A stretch of 64,000 bases of DNA, from contig NC_056737.1 in assembly GCF_019279795.1 (NCBI RefSeq), positions 1,193,226,015 through 1,193,290,014 of the forward strand, given 5' to 3'. The position numbers were made by a program, and so were the translations under genes. This DNA comes from Protopterus annectens (taxonomy: Eukaryota > Chordata > Ceratodontiformes > Protopteridae). Each line of letters begins with the position of its first letter. Positions within the stretch are counted from its first letter, which is position 1. The notes below the pieces were generated by a model. That model was not told where the DNA came from and ran no database searches. It was given only the letters and a program-made list of their open reading frames with translations. Below, in pieces: positions 54,813-64,000 of this stretch.

Positions 54813-55435
54813 TATGCATCAGGGAATTTTAGGCAGTAAATTAAGTGTCATACTGCATGATATGTTGAAGACACCAGACACTCACAACAGATTTAGGGTG
54901 CACTGGTTTCTACAATATGTGTCAGGGAATGTTAGGCAGTAAATGAGAAGTGTTATGCTGCATGCTATGTTGAAGACACCAGACCCTCAGAACAGATTTA
55001 GGGTACACTGGTTTCTACAATATGTATCAGGGAATGTTAGGCAGTAAATGAGAAGTGTCATGCTGCATGCTATGTTGAAGACACCAGACACTCAGAACAG
55101 ATTTAGGGTGCACTGGTTTCTACAATATGTATCAGGGAATGTTAGGCAGTAAATGAGAAGTGTCATGCTGCATGCTATGTTGAAGACATCAGACCCTCAG
55201 AACAGATTTAGGGTGCACTGGCTTCTACAATATGTATCAGGGAATGTTAGGCAGTAAATGAGAAGTGCCATACTGCATGCTATGTTGAAGACACCAGACA
55301 CTCAGAACAGATTTAGGGTGCACTGGTTTCTACAATATGTATCAGGGAATGTTAGGCAGTAAATGAGAAGTGTCATGCTGCATGCTATGTTGAAGACACC
55401 AGACCCTCAGAACAGATTTAGGGTGCACTGGTTTG
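54813..55435 (+). repeat. 105-bp tandem repeat, about six copies
   Basis: 'agggaatgttaggcagtaaa' recurs at 54821, 54924, 55029, 55134 and onward (103-105 bp). Units also share 'catgctgcatgctatgttga', 'acaccagaccctcagaacag' and 'gtgcactggtttctacaata'. Very similar copies; the first is the most diverged. Confidence 0.95.
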
Positions 55436-56290
55436 TTGCATTTATTTTCTTTATTAGTTGCACAAAAGTATAGAACAGCAGCCCTCACACCATGCAGTCA
55501 GCTGTACAATTTGACGTGCATTATGGTAAAATGCTTTTAGGTTTTACACTAACAGTGATCACATGGACCATACTGGTTATCTCACATCATTACATCTTCG
55601 CTCCTTTGAGAAGAAAATTTCAGTCTCTTTTGTGGTAGAGAATTAGACATGCAGATTTTCATTTTTCTTTGAACCTGTAATTTTAAAACTTGTGGTATCA
55701 AAGGCATTTGGCATTAGTTTACAATATTTTTTTTTTCACTAACACAGACAATATTTAAACTTTTGCACTTTATAACCATATTTTTATCTGTAGTAATTTT
55801 GTTAGTTATGTCTTTCTGAAAGATCACAGGTGTTTCTGTTTCACTGGAAACCTTATTTTATGCCTTCATGAAATAACTCCCCCAGGTTGAAGACATTTAT
55901 TTCATGCCCTCATGAAGTAGGATGACGGGGTTTGCCTTTTGTGACAAGTTAATATTCATTAATATTTCTCTGTTAAATAACTTGTCCCTTTTAGGCAATG
56001 TGTGTCTCTTATGCATGTCATGTCTGCCCAAGACATGGATTCGGAGCCTGTCACCCCTTTTGACTGACCTGGTCAGAGCAGTAGTTCATACAGTTTTAAT
56101 AATTGTATACTTCGTTTGGACAGCTCAGGAATGGCCTGGATTTGTATTTGATTTCTCCATACTGTACCTCCATGATTGTTTCAGATTATCTACAGTATCA
56201 TTTATCTGAATTCAGTAACAGTCATACCTGTTTTCTGTCATTTCTTTTTTCCTTCTAACTTGAGACAGTCAGAGTTTTAAGTCAGGTAAG
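55436..56290. other. Non-coding stretch
   Basis: No recognised domain or repeat. The frame at 55922-56209 shows no similarity I can name. Confidence 0.4.
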
Positions 56291-56588
56291 GAATGAAAGG
56301 AATGTGTTTTATCATACAAAGATGTATTTGTAGATTTCAGCTTTTGGTCAGTTTGTTCAACTGACTCATGAGGAATTGTCTTTGGCAACAATTTGCCTCA
56401 TGCTTTGGAATCATGGTTTGAATCTGTCCACCAACCATCTATTGTGCTGGACTAACTCTAGTTGCCCTATGAAGGCCATTGTTGGAAGTTAAAGCTAAGT
56501 GAAAATTAGGCTGAGTCCAAATATTCTTAGCTGTTTGCCCTGTTCTGTCAACCATCCCATTTGCTTGCGAATAATATGGACTTGATAT
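56290..56588 (-). pseudogene. Ty3/Gypsy integrase relic, downstream part
   Basis: On the minus strand from 56588: 'SPYYSQANGMVDRTGQTAKN' (near 56560-56500), which matches 'SSPYYPQANG.VE...K.AK' around the catalytic Glu (here Asp), then 'HLALTSNNGLHRATRVSPAQ' near 56485-56425 (the 'L.YR.TP...G.SPAQLL' block). It continues the element at 58338-58830; a plus-strand L2 insertion separates the two halves. Confidence 0.6.
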
Positions 56589-58338
56589 TATACAGACCAA
56601 TTCAATTCAAGGCGGACCCTCCACAGAACTAAGCAATTACCGCCCCATAGCTATTCTCTATCCACTCTCCAAAATACTAGAGAGATGCATACACTCTCAG
56701 GTCTCAGACTACCTCCTTATTAACAACCTCCTTTCCAGTACTCAGCATGGTTTCCGACCAAACCATAGCACCACCACTGCCTTACTCTCCTTTGCTAACA
56801 CTATCCTTCAGCATAAAAACAATGGCTATCTCTCCTCTGCTATTTTCCTAGACCTATCTAAAGCATTTGACATGGTCCCACACAAACAACTTATCTCTGT
56901 CCTCAATAACCTATCCTTCTCACAATCAGTCACCAACTGGTTTCAGAGTTACCTGTCTGACTGCCAACAATCCATTGTATGGCAGAATGACATATCTCCC
57001 CAACTACTTGTCTTCATAGGGGGTCCTCAAGGATCCATCCTTGGACCCCTACTCTTCTCTGTTTTCACCAATAATCTAGCCTCTGCCACCAAACATGGCA
57101 CACTCATACAATACGCAGATGACTCAACCATCATCTGCTCAGCCCAGTCCCTACCCAAACTGCAAAAAGTCACACAGGAAGCCTTTTCCTCTGTTGAAAC
57201 TTGGTTATCCGATGCCCAATTAATACTCAACCCAAACAAAACTAAACTACTCATCTTCCAACCCACCAAACATACTCAAAACAACTCTCACTTTAACATC
57301 ACAGCAAAAGACAACACCACTATATACCAAACTGAAAACACCAAATTGCTAGGAGTGGAAATAGACAATAAACTAAAATTTGACATTCACATATCCATGA
57401 CCATAAAAAAGTCCACAAAAAACTAGGAGCGTTATACAGAAATAAGCAACTTCTCACCAAAGCAGCAAAGATTTCAATAGCAAATTCCCACCTTATCTCT
57501 ACCCTACTTTATGCCTCTCCAATATATACCAACCTAAGGTAATGCAATCTAAACAAGCTAGAGACCTGCTACAAAAAAAATCGCCAAATTCACCACAGGG
57601 GCATCCTACCATAGTCACCACTGTTTCTCACTTGCTGAACTGGGCTGGCTTGAACTCCCTCACCTCCTTCAATGGTATCAACTCTCACTCGCCCACAAAC
57701 TAGTAAACCATCCACTAAATGTCCCATCCCTCCAGAATCTACTCCAACCCTATCGCACCACCAGACCACTAAGATCCAGCAACAAAAATCACTTGAAGAT
57801 CACTAAAGCCAATAACTCTGCTGATGAAGCGCTATTCTCTTGCACCATAGCCAAATGATGGCACTCCCTCCCACCCACAATTACCTCCATACCATCATAC
57901 ACCCACTTCAAAACTTTACTAAAAGCACACCTAAAAACATGCCGGCTATGCCCTTGCAACTCCCACTCTAATATCACCCACCCCATCCAACCACTACCTT
58001 TCTTTCCACTCCACTAACTACCTTGATTATAGCAAGCTCAGATGCTCATAAGCCTAGTACTTATTATACAGCAGGAACTTCTTATTGTAACATTTGTTAA
58101 TGTCTGTTATGTACTTCACAGATAAAGATTCTAGTTGTCTACTGATGTACTATGTTCTTCATCTGTAAATATGTTGTAAGTAATTGCTATGTAAATTGTT
58201 AATCGCTATGTAATCCAGTGTAACTACTGTCTGTTTATTCTAACTGTGGAGCTTTTCTCCCCGGGCCTCCGCTGAAAATGGACCTATGTCCAGTCGGACA
58301 CTCCTGGTCAACAAATATAAATAAAATAAAATAAATAA
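56589..58338 (+). pseudogene. L2-type LINE, 5'-truncated RT with YADD and 3' tail
   Basis: RT opens with 'GGPSTELSNYRPIAILYPLS' and 'HGFRPNHSTTTALLSF'; motif A 'AIFLDLSKAFDMVPHKQLI' (about 56840-56895), 'GGPQGSILGPLLFSVFTNNL' and catalytic 'LIQYADDSTIIC' (YADD, about 57106-57140). The frame is open from before 56872 to TAG 57424-57426, and no internal stop is seen in the palm. The C-terminal part is frameshifted ('LYASPIYTNLR', 'GASYHSHHCFSLAELGWLEL' region near 57600-57660). The 3' UTR ends 'ccccgggcctccgctgaaaa', 'tccagtcggacactcctggt' and (AATAA)n at 58320-58338. The best preserved RT palm of the window. Confidence 0.88.
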
Positions 58339-58830
58339 ATTCATACATCCTCCTGTGTGAGTTACCAAAACTCTGACATGACCTGAGTTCCATTGCTGAT
58401 GAGAAGTTTGACAGGAATTTACTATCCAGAAAATATTGTCTAAGACTGGGCTATAACTTACTTACTGGTCATTGCAGGTGTGCTTGCTATTTCACGGTCT
58501 TTTGAATAATAGTCCATGACTACTAAATCATTTTCTCATTATGATCACATAACACTATTAGAGTTCTTTGCCTTGGCCCTTTTTAGAAGTGGAATAATAA
58601 TCAGAGATTCACTCCGTTGAGCAGGTCTGTGTCCCCTGCAAGATTAACACAATGAACACAAGCTTTGATAGGTCAGTACTGATAGCTGGACATCCCACAG
58701 ACATTCCTGCTTTGTCCACACTTCATGCCCTTTTTAGATTGATTTTAGGGCTTTTGCTCTTTGAGAAGTTGGCATTATAAACTGATCTTGGCAGAATAAA
58801 AGACACATGCTCTGAAAAGTGAACTTTCAT
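58338..58830 (-). pseudogene. Ty3/Gypsy integrase relic, catalytic core part
   Basis: On the minus strand from about 58545: 'ENDLVVMDYYSKDREIASTP' (the 'LLVVDYYSKY.E' block with the first catalytic Asp), 'IPVKLLISNGTQVMSEFW' near 58440-58390 (the 'GIP..L.SDNGPQF.S.EF' block; the second catalytic Asp is Ser-Asn in place of S-D-N). Upstream (58800-58560) is degraded and may be the zinc-binding N-terminus. Directly contiguous with 56290-56588 once the L2 insertion is removed. Confidence 0.62.
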
Positions 58831-59567
58831 AGGATCATATGAACTTACTAGACCATTGGCCCTGAGGCCTTACAAGCATAGCCAAGGATTTAGCCCTTGT
58901 TCTGACAAGTAGGCACCCAATGCCCCTGTCCAGTAGGGACACAGGTGGAATCCCAGGGATGTATTTTCTGTTCTCCATCCAGTTATCCAGGATGCACTTA
59001 AAAAGGGTAAATGAGGTACTGTGCTTGATGTGGAGAGGGAGTCTATTCCATAGAAGGGGGAGTATCTGGGACACAAATCCGTCCCACCAACAAGTCCTAT
59101 TGATGTCACAGACCAGGTTGAGAACTTGCTTGTGGGTTACTCGAGTGGAGCTTGACTTGCAGATATGCAACTGTCCCATCAAGGTGAGGCCTGAGATTGC
59201 TTTGTATGCCAGACAGAGGCCACCTTGAGGAGTCTGTATGAGACTGACTAGAGGGACAGGGCTTTTACCCTATCTCTGTAGGGTAGATGTTTGAGGCCCT
59301 GAACCTCTGTGGTCTGTCCAGCTGCTTCATGTGCTTTGTGAGGTACATGTCGAAAGGGGCATTGCCCTCAATAATGGGTCTTATAAGGGAAGAATACAGA
59401 CATGTTATGACCTCCTTCTCTCTGGATAAGATACGCTTACTAATGAGGTGGGCCATGTTGAAATCTTTCTGTACAACAGAGACAATATGGTGGTCAAAAG
59501 TCAGTTTGCTATCAGCCTATGTGCCCAAGTCCCTCATGACTTATTGTGTGTTTAGGATCTTGTTTTT
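58822..59567 (-). pseudogene. CR1 LINE, minus strand, 3' half
   Basis: The 3' end of a minus-strand CR1 lies at 58822 (complement of 'atggtctagtaagttcatat' and '...cctatgaaag'). C-terminal frames include 'LNLVCDINRTCWWDGFVSQI' (near 59130-59070) and 'LPLLWNRLPLHIKHSTSFTL'. Upstream 'YSSLIRPIIEGNAPFDMYL' near 59400-59340 and 'VRDLGT'-like residues near 59540-59520. An L1 is inserted at 59568. Confidence 0.82.
59553..59567 (+). repeat. Target-site duplication of the L1, left copy
   Basis: taggatcttgttttt, matching 61428-61442 (taggaccttgttttt) with one mismatch. The right end merges with the poly(T), so the exact length is uncertain. Confidence 0.8.
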
Positions 59568-61427
59568 TTTTTTTTTTCAATAATAATTCTTTATTATTTT
59601 TTACCTTAGTCATACAAAACATTTGAGAGAGAAATACACAGGTGATCTCCAAACAAAGCTTCTAACAACATTCTTATAACATATATACACTATTTACATG
59701 AATGCTTCCATATTTTAGCATAAAAGTACATATAAAGATTCTTATCTCCAGGGATAGTATCTTGTAATAATATGGTTCCTAGTAGGGTTGCATTTTATAC
59801 TATATATAACAAGGGAGTTTTCTAGATTCCATGCGTTAAGCCAGTATAATATTGAAAATTTGTTCCCAAATCTTCAGATTATAGAGATGTTTGCTATGGT
59901 TATTGATTACGTATTTGTGGGCTAAAATATGTTTTATCGCTAAGATCTTAAAATTATCCCATGAAGTTTGAGATGGGTTCAGCCAGTTAGTAGCTATGTA
60001 GAGTTTCATTAGCAGGAAAATATTCATAAGTATGATCATTTGGGATCTAGATAGATTATTTGGAGGGATATGCAATATCATAAATTCCCAAGAAAGCATT
60101 GAATTTTGATATCCCATCTTTTGTAGTTGTAATTTTAAGGAATTCCAAAGTTTATATATACATTTACAGCTCCAGAACATATGTAAGAGGTCAGCAGTTT
60201 CATCTTTACAATATGGGCACTTACGAGAATTTTTAGAGTTAAATTTATGCAAGCTAGGACGTGTATAGTAGGCGTTATTGAATATCATGAGTTGGGTAAA
60301 TGTTAGCTTTTGGAGGGAGATTGATTTTGCTGTTAAATTAATTGCTTTTATTATTTTACTTTCTTCAACCAATATAATTTTTCTTTCCAATAATTTGATA
60401 AGAGAAGGTGGTCTTGATATTTGATGTTTTTTATCAATTTATATGTGCATGTTATAAATTTGGTACTTTGTAAAAGGGCTTGCCATATTGAGATACCTTT
60501 CATTAAATCCTCTTTACTAATAGTTAAGTCTTTAAAGTAGCTTGTGGATAATTCTTTAATCTGTCTCAAAATCACTAAATATGATTTGAGAAGATTCATT
60601 TCCTGTCTTAGATCATGAGCAGAATAATTCAAATATGGGTATATATCTTGTAGAGTTAAGTTAATTATAAGTGGGAAGCTTTTTAGGTCTATTAGTTGAT
60701 TATTAATTCTCAGGTTAGGGTTTCTATGAAAGGGTTGTATTGGAAGAGATTTAATGATCTAAAGAGATTTTGTAATAATGTTATATAGATTTTAATGTGA
60801 TCCATTAGAGCATATGATTTAATATTATCTCTGTTTAAGAAGGGTAATGATTTGGGATTTATATTCAGATTCTCAGCATGTTTATAACTCAGTCTTACCC
60901 AATTTGGGGACCAATTATTATTTCGTGTATCATAATTAGCAATTCTTAAAATTATATTGGCATTTATAATTAAGTAATACATTTCAAAGTTGGGTAAATC
61001 TAGCCCACCTCTATTTTTCGGGATCATCAGATTATCATATGATATTCTACTTTTCTTTGGTTCCCATATAAATTTAGCAAATTCGGTGTGAATTTGTTTA
61101 AAGAACTTCTTAGGAATTAGGACCTGCGTAGATCTAAAGATATATAATAGTCTGGGCAAGACATTCATTTTAATAATAGAGACCTTTGCTAGTGGTGGTA
61201 GTTTCAGATTTTTCCATCTCTTTAGATCAGATACAATGTGATCCCAAATTAGTTTAACATTATTAAGATAAAAGTCCTTGTTATCTGTGGAGAATGTAAT
61301 ACCTAAATATTTAATCTTTTCTTCAGATTTTACTTGACCTAGCAATGGTAGAATTGAAAAGGGTTTTGGAGTTTTTAAAGGAAATATATTGGTTTTTTTT
61401 AAGGTTTATTTTATAGTTTGATATTAA
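59568..61427 (-). pseudogene. L1-type LINE ORF2 3' half, minus strand
   Basis: The poly(T) at 59563-59577 on the plus strand is the poly(A) tail of this minus-strand element. The ORF2 C-terminus is read in three frames: 60710-61345 ('EKIKYLGITFSTDNKDFYLN', 'KLPPLAKVSIIKMNVLPRLL', 'IPKKFFKQIH', 'FIWEPKKSRI', 'GGLDLPNFEMYYLI'), 60351-60632, and 59836-60390 ('FNNAYYTRPSLHKF' and the CCHC-like 'CPYCKDETADLLHMFWSCKC'). These are the thumb and C-terminal domains of L1/Tx1-type proteins; the 5' truncation falls at 61427. The target duplication with one mismatch is at 59553-59567 and 61428-61442. Confidence 0.85.
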
Positions 61428-61442
61428 TAGGACCTTGTTTTT
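61428..61442 (+). repeat. Target-site duplication of the L1, right copy
   Basis: Right-hand counterpart of 59553-59567; the CR1 minus-strand sequence resumes here without loss ('aatgtgataatttgtgggga'). Confidence 0.8.
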
Positions 61443-61688
61443 AATGTGATAATTTGTGGGGATGTCACAAAGGAGATGATGATGCATTTTTTGGCATTCA
61501 GTTTGAGGCCATGTTTCTGGCACCAGTCATTTGTTTGAGGAGACCCTATTGGAGGACATCCGTATCACTAGGGGAATTGGTGACAGCGCTCATGTTGCAG
61601 TCATCTGCAAACTCGGTCAGCCATAGTCCACTCATTTTGGCCTGCACCTCAGAAAAATATATCCCAAATAACAGAGGACCCAGCTCTT
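61443..61688 (-). pseudogene. CR1 LINE, minus strand, RT part upstream of the L1 insertion
   Basis: On the minus strand: 'YIFFRGAGQNEWT'-type residues near 61670-61620 (FSEVQAKxxGLWL equivalent), 'LTEFADDCNMSAV' with FADD retained (near 61620-61585), 'WCQKHGLKLNAKKCII' near 61530-61485 and 'IPTNYHI' at 61455. 5' truncation at about 61688, abutting an L2 fragment. Confidence 0.8.
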
Positions 61689-61689
61689 T

Positions 61690-62315
61690 TTGAAGCTCTG
61701 ATCAGTTTTTCCTAGCAATGATTGGACAAAACCTATATAGCTACTCAGTTGTCCTAGTATGGGGTAAACTCCAAATGAATATCAGAAATCTTCCCTACAC
61801 AAAAAGCTTCAAAAAAGCATTAACTGAAAAATCTACTGAAATTGTAAATCTGTACATGCCTAAGCACTAATTAACTCATTTATGATGCTTTTTTCCCCTT
61901 ATCCTCAGTCTTTTATCCTTACACTAGCTTCTCCCTTCTATACTTCCTGTCTAAACTGTACTTAACTTATTCATCTGCTTACTCACATGCACTCCCCCCT
62001 TACTGTTTCTCTTCCTGCAATTTTTTTGTTTTAACCACCATTAACTGCTAGTAGCGTTGGGTGTTCTTCCTACTGATGTAATGATTATGTTTGCATTGCA
62101 ATCTGCTTGTCATTTCTCGTGAATCTAATCTAACTAGAAGTGTTTCAATCTTGTATTTAAAAATCTCATGCATGTTAAAAACCTCTTGTATCTACTGCTA
62201 TCCTCTGGTTGTAATTTGTAATCTGTTTTTGTATGGGGTTTTCCCCTCAGCCGCTGCTGAAAATATGGTGTCACTCAGTTGGACATACCCAGTTAACAAA
62301 TGTCAAAATAAATAA
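61690..62315 (+). mobile_element. L2-type LINE 3' fragment
   Basis: Starts with C-terminal ORF residues ('LVWGKLQMNIRNLPYTKSFK' near 61755-61814, equivalent to the 'WNSLP..IR....Y..FK..LK' block of L2 proteins), then a pyrimidine-rich 3' UTR, and ends with 'ttcccctcagccgctgctga' and 'agttggacatacccagttaa' plus (AAATAA)n at 62300-62315. Same tail type as 58255-58338. Confidence 0.7.
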
Positions 62316-62358
62316 TAAACTTTATTGCTTTTGCATGGAATCATCTGAGCAGCATCAG

Positions 62359-62772
62359 AGGGAACCTTATCCAAGTCATATGAATCCAACAGCAGCAGTA
62401 GTGGTTTATGATCTGTTTATAGCTGGAAACTCTCCAGACCCAAAAGTAATGTGCAAAGCAGTCACATGACATTACTCCCAAGTGAGAAGAGTTGAATGGG
62501 AACCTTATCCAAGTCATATGAATCCAACAGCAACAGTCGTGGTTTATGATCTGTTTATAGCTGGAAACTCTCCAGACCCAAAAGTAATGTGCAAAGCAGT
62601 CACATGACATTACTCCCAAGTGAGAAGAGTTGAATGGGAACCTTATCCAAGTCATAGGAATCCAACAGCAGCAGTGGTGGTTTATGATCTGTTTATAGCT
62701 GGAAACTCTCCAGGCCCAAAAGTAATGTGCAAAGTTGTCACATGACATTACTCCTAAGTGAGAATAGTTGAA
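62359..62772 (+). repeat. 138-bp tandem repeat, three copies
   Basis: Starts at 62361, 62499 and 62637, all 138 bp apart. Units contain 'ggaaccttatccaagtcata', 'tggtttatgatctgtttata' and 'aaagtaatgtgcaaagcagt'. Because 138 is a multiple of 3 a minus-strand frame stays open across the array (62341-62748), but it has no start context or domain and I do not call it coding. Confidence 0.95.
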
Positions 62773-63419
62773 TTAGCAGTTTGGATACCTGTTGCAGCTG
62801 GTATAGGGGAGGGTCGGAGATATGTTGCTTTGCCCGCTCACCTTCACTGGGGGAGGAAAGTGGATGGCTTGTTTGTGGGAGGTGTAATTCTTTCTGTAGC
62901 CTCATTGGCAAAAGCTAAAATTAGCTGGCAGGATAGGCTGCCAGGAAGATTTGGGAGGTGTAACCATCTTTGGTCTTAGGGCAAAGACACTGCCAGACCA
63001 GTTTATTGTGCACAGTTACCAATAAGAAAGATGCCTGCTTGTAAAGGAAATGGGGCCATACTTAACCTAATAAGACCTTCTGTAGGCAAATATGAGAGTG
63101 TTTTGTCCCTCATTGTCCCATGGCTCCTACACCACCAACTAAAATGAGGTTACTCGGACCAACTAGTGATATTAAAACAAGTAATACAAAATAATCCATG
63201 GACTGAGGAGTAAGAGAACTTCCAGGACATGCAGTAATGACTAATAACTCTAACAGACAGTAACATTGGGTTGTGGAAAAAGGTAGGAAGATGAACATGT
63301 TATTTAAATCATGAGAAAACAATGCAAGAAGATATTGGATAACAGTATAACGACATCATCAGAGATAAAAAGGAAAATAAAAGGAAATTTAATAGTAATG
63401 CATTTATTGTTTTTATTTG
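62773..63419. other. Non-coding stretch
   Basis: No feature recognised between the 138-bp repeat and the L1 RT fragment. Confidence 0.4.
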
Positions 63420-63725
63420 TTTCTTATTAGGTGGCAACATAAGAGATTGAGTTATATATAATAATTTTGGAAATAATGTCATTTTAATAATTTGTAGTCT
63501 TCAAAAGATATATAGATTTTATTCCAAGAATTAGTATTTTTTCATGAGAATTTTTAACGGTTAAAAAATATCATCAGCAAATAATCTAATTTTGGAGTTC
63601 TATTCCTTATTAAACTCTATACCTTTATTTGAATTAATAAGAATTACAAATAATTCAATAGCTATGTTATATAATAAAGGGGAGAGGGGACAACCTTGTA
63701 TTGTACCTTTTGTTAAATTTCTAAA
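63420..63725 (-). pseudogene. L1-type RT fragment, minus strand
   Basis: On the minus strand from 63722: 'KGTIQGCPLSPLLYNIAIEL' (the '(GT)RQGCPLSPLLF...IE.L' motif B block), 'KGIEFNKE' then 'KIRLFADDIF' with an intact FADD box (about 63590-63560), followed by degraded palm sequence. The piece ends at both sides without a poly(A). Confidence 0.75.
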
Positions 63726-63764
63726 ATTTCAGGTATATTGACCTAATTTCACATATGTTGAAAC

Positions 63765-64000
63765 ACAGGTGCCCAGTAGGAAGATAGCTGGAATAAAGAA
63801 GCTGAACCACGACAAAGTAAAATCTTCTTTTTTAATACAAAATGGTGAACACTTTTGCAATGGTAACCATTGCTTCATCAGATAGTTCATTCAAGCAGCA
63901 ACAACACTTAAATACTTTAATTCATTACTAGAACAACCAATCCTACCACTCAAAGTTAATTCAGCACTCAACAATCAATTAATTTCTATGGTTACGTTAT
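63765..64000 (-). mobile_element. Possible Penelope-like 3' terminal region
   Basis: The minus strand carries 'tgatgaagcaatggttacca' near 63885-63866 followed by 'ttgcaaaagtgttcaccatt' and a phrase like 'ggttcagcttctttattcca' near 63815-63796. Blocks of this kind are common at the 3' ends of Penelope-type elements in vertebrates as I remember them. No coding part is in the window, so this is a weak call. Confidence 0.3.

Overview
This 64 kb window looks like non-coding, transposon-saturated DNA from a large vertebrate genome. The evidence is the mix of eukaryotic repeats: many CR1 LINEs, L2-, L1-, RTE- and R4/Dong-like LINEs, Ty3/Gypsy and Penelope remnants, tRNA-headed SINEs, MIR-like SINEs, long minisatellites, and one host-type exon with consensus splice sites. 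A lungfish or another repeat-rich, fish-like vertebrate is my best guess from general knowledge; nothing in the window proves it. No complete host gene is present, and every mobile-element reading frame I examined is broken.

Layout. 1-300: tRNA-headed SINE. 430-2545: an R4/Dong-like LINE (restriction-like endonuclease type) split by a CR1 copy. 2549-8372: two more CR1 copies, the second nearly full length. 8373-12100: AT-rich DNA with a Gypsy integrase relic and a palindromic MITE. 12100-13390: Penelope-like C-terminus with a SINE inserted between perfect 20-bp target duplications. 14501-20757: a 52-bp minisatellite split by a nearly full-length CR1 that seems to carry a tandem-monomer 5' UTR. 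20758-26508: a CR1 copy whose endonuclease-coding segment has been amplified into about 28 tandem 71-bp units, with a SINE inserted in its reverse-transcriptase part. 26510-27330: second R4/Dong-like LINE piece (minus) with a dimer-headed SINE. 29500-30970: Gypsy gag/protease relic, then the 5' part of an L1 with a MIR-like SINE inside. 31488-33230: 25/28-bp minisatellite. 33673-35331: CR1. 35400-38012: SINE, then an L2-like LINE (minus) with a 196-bp triplication inside its RT. 39528-43505: nearly full-length CR1. 43810-46236: RTE-type LINE (minus). 46245-49478: SINEs and a 32-bp minisatellite. 49632-53860: very large 73-bp minisatellite. 54237-54435: a lipoxygenase-type PLAT-domain exon (minus). 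54813-55435: 105-bp array. 56290-58830: Gypsy integrase (minus) split by a plus-strand L2. 58822-61688: CR1 (minus) split by an L1. 61690-64000: L2 end, a 138-bp repeat, an L1 RT fragment and a possible Penelope 3' end.

How the parts relate. The autonomous LINEs and the SINEs appear linked through their 3' tails: one SINE ends in a CR1-type tail, another in an L2-type tail, and a third, DANA-like group ends in an (AAG)n tail. Nesting order gives a relative history: Gypsy, R4/Dong-like and Penelope pieces are hosts of insertions, whereas DANA-like SINEs with intact target duplications, the L1 at 59.6-61.4 kb and the L2 at 56.6-58.3 kb are later arrivals. At least two LINE coding regions (CR1 endonuclease, L2 palm) have themselves become tandem repeats. 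The lipoxygenase-like exon suggests that much of the right half may lie in giant introns of a minus-strand ALOX-family gene.
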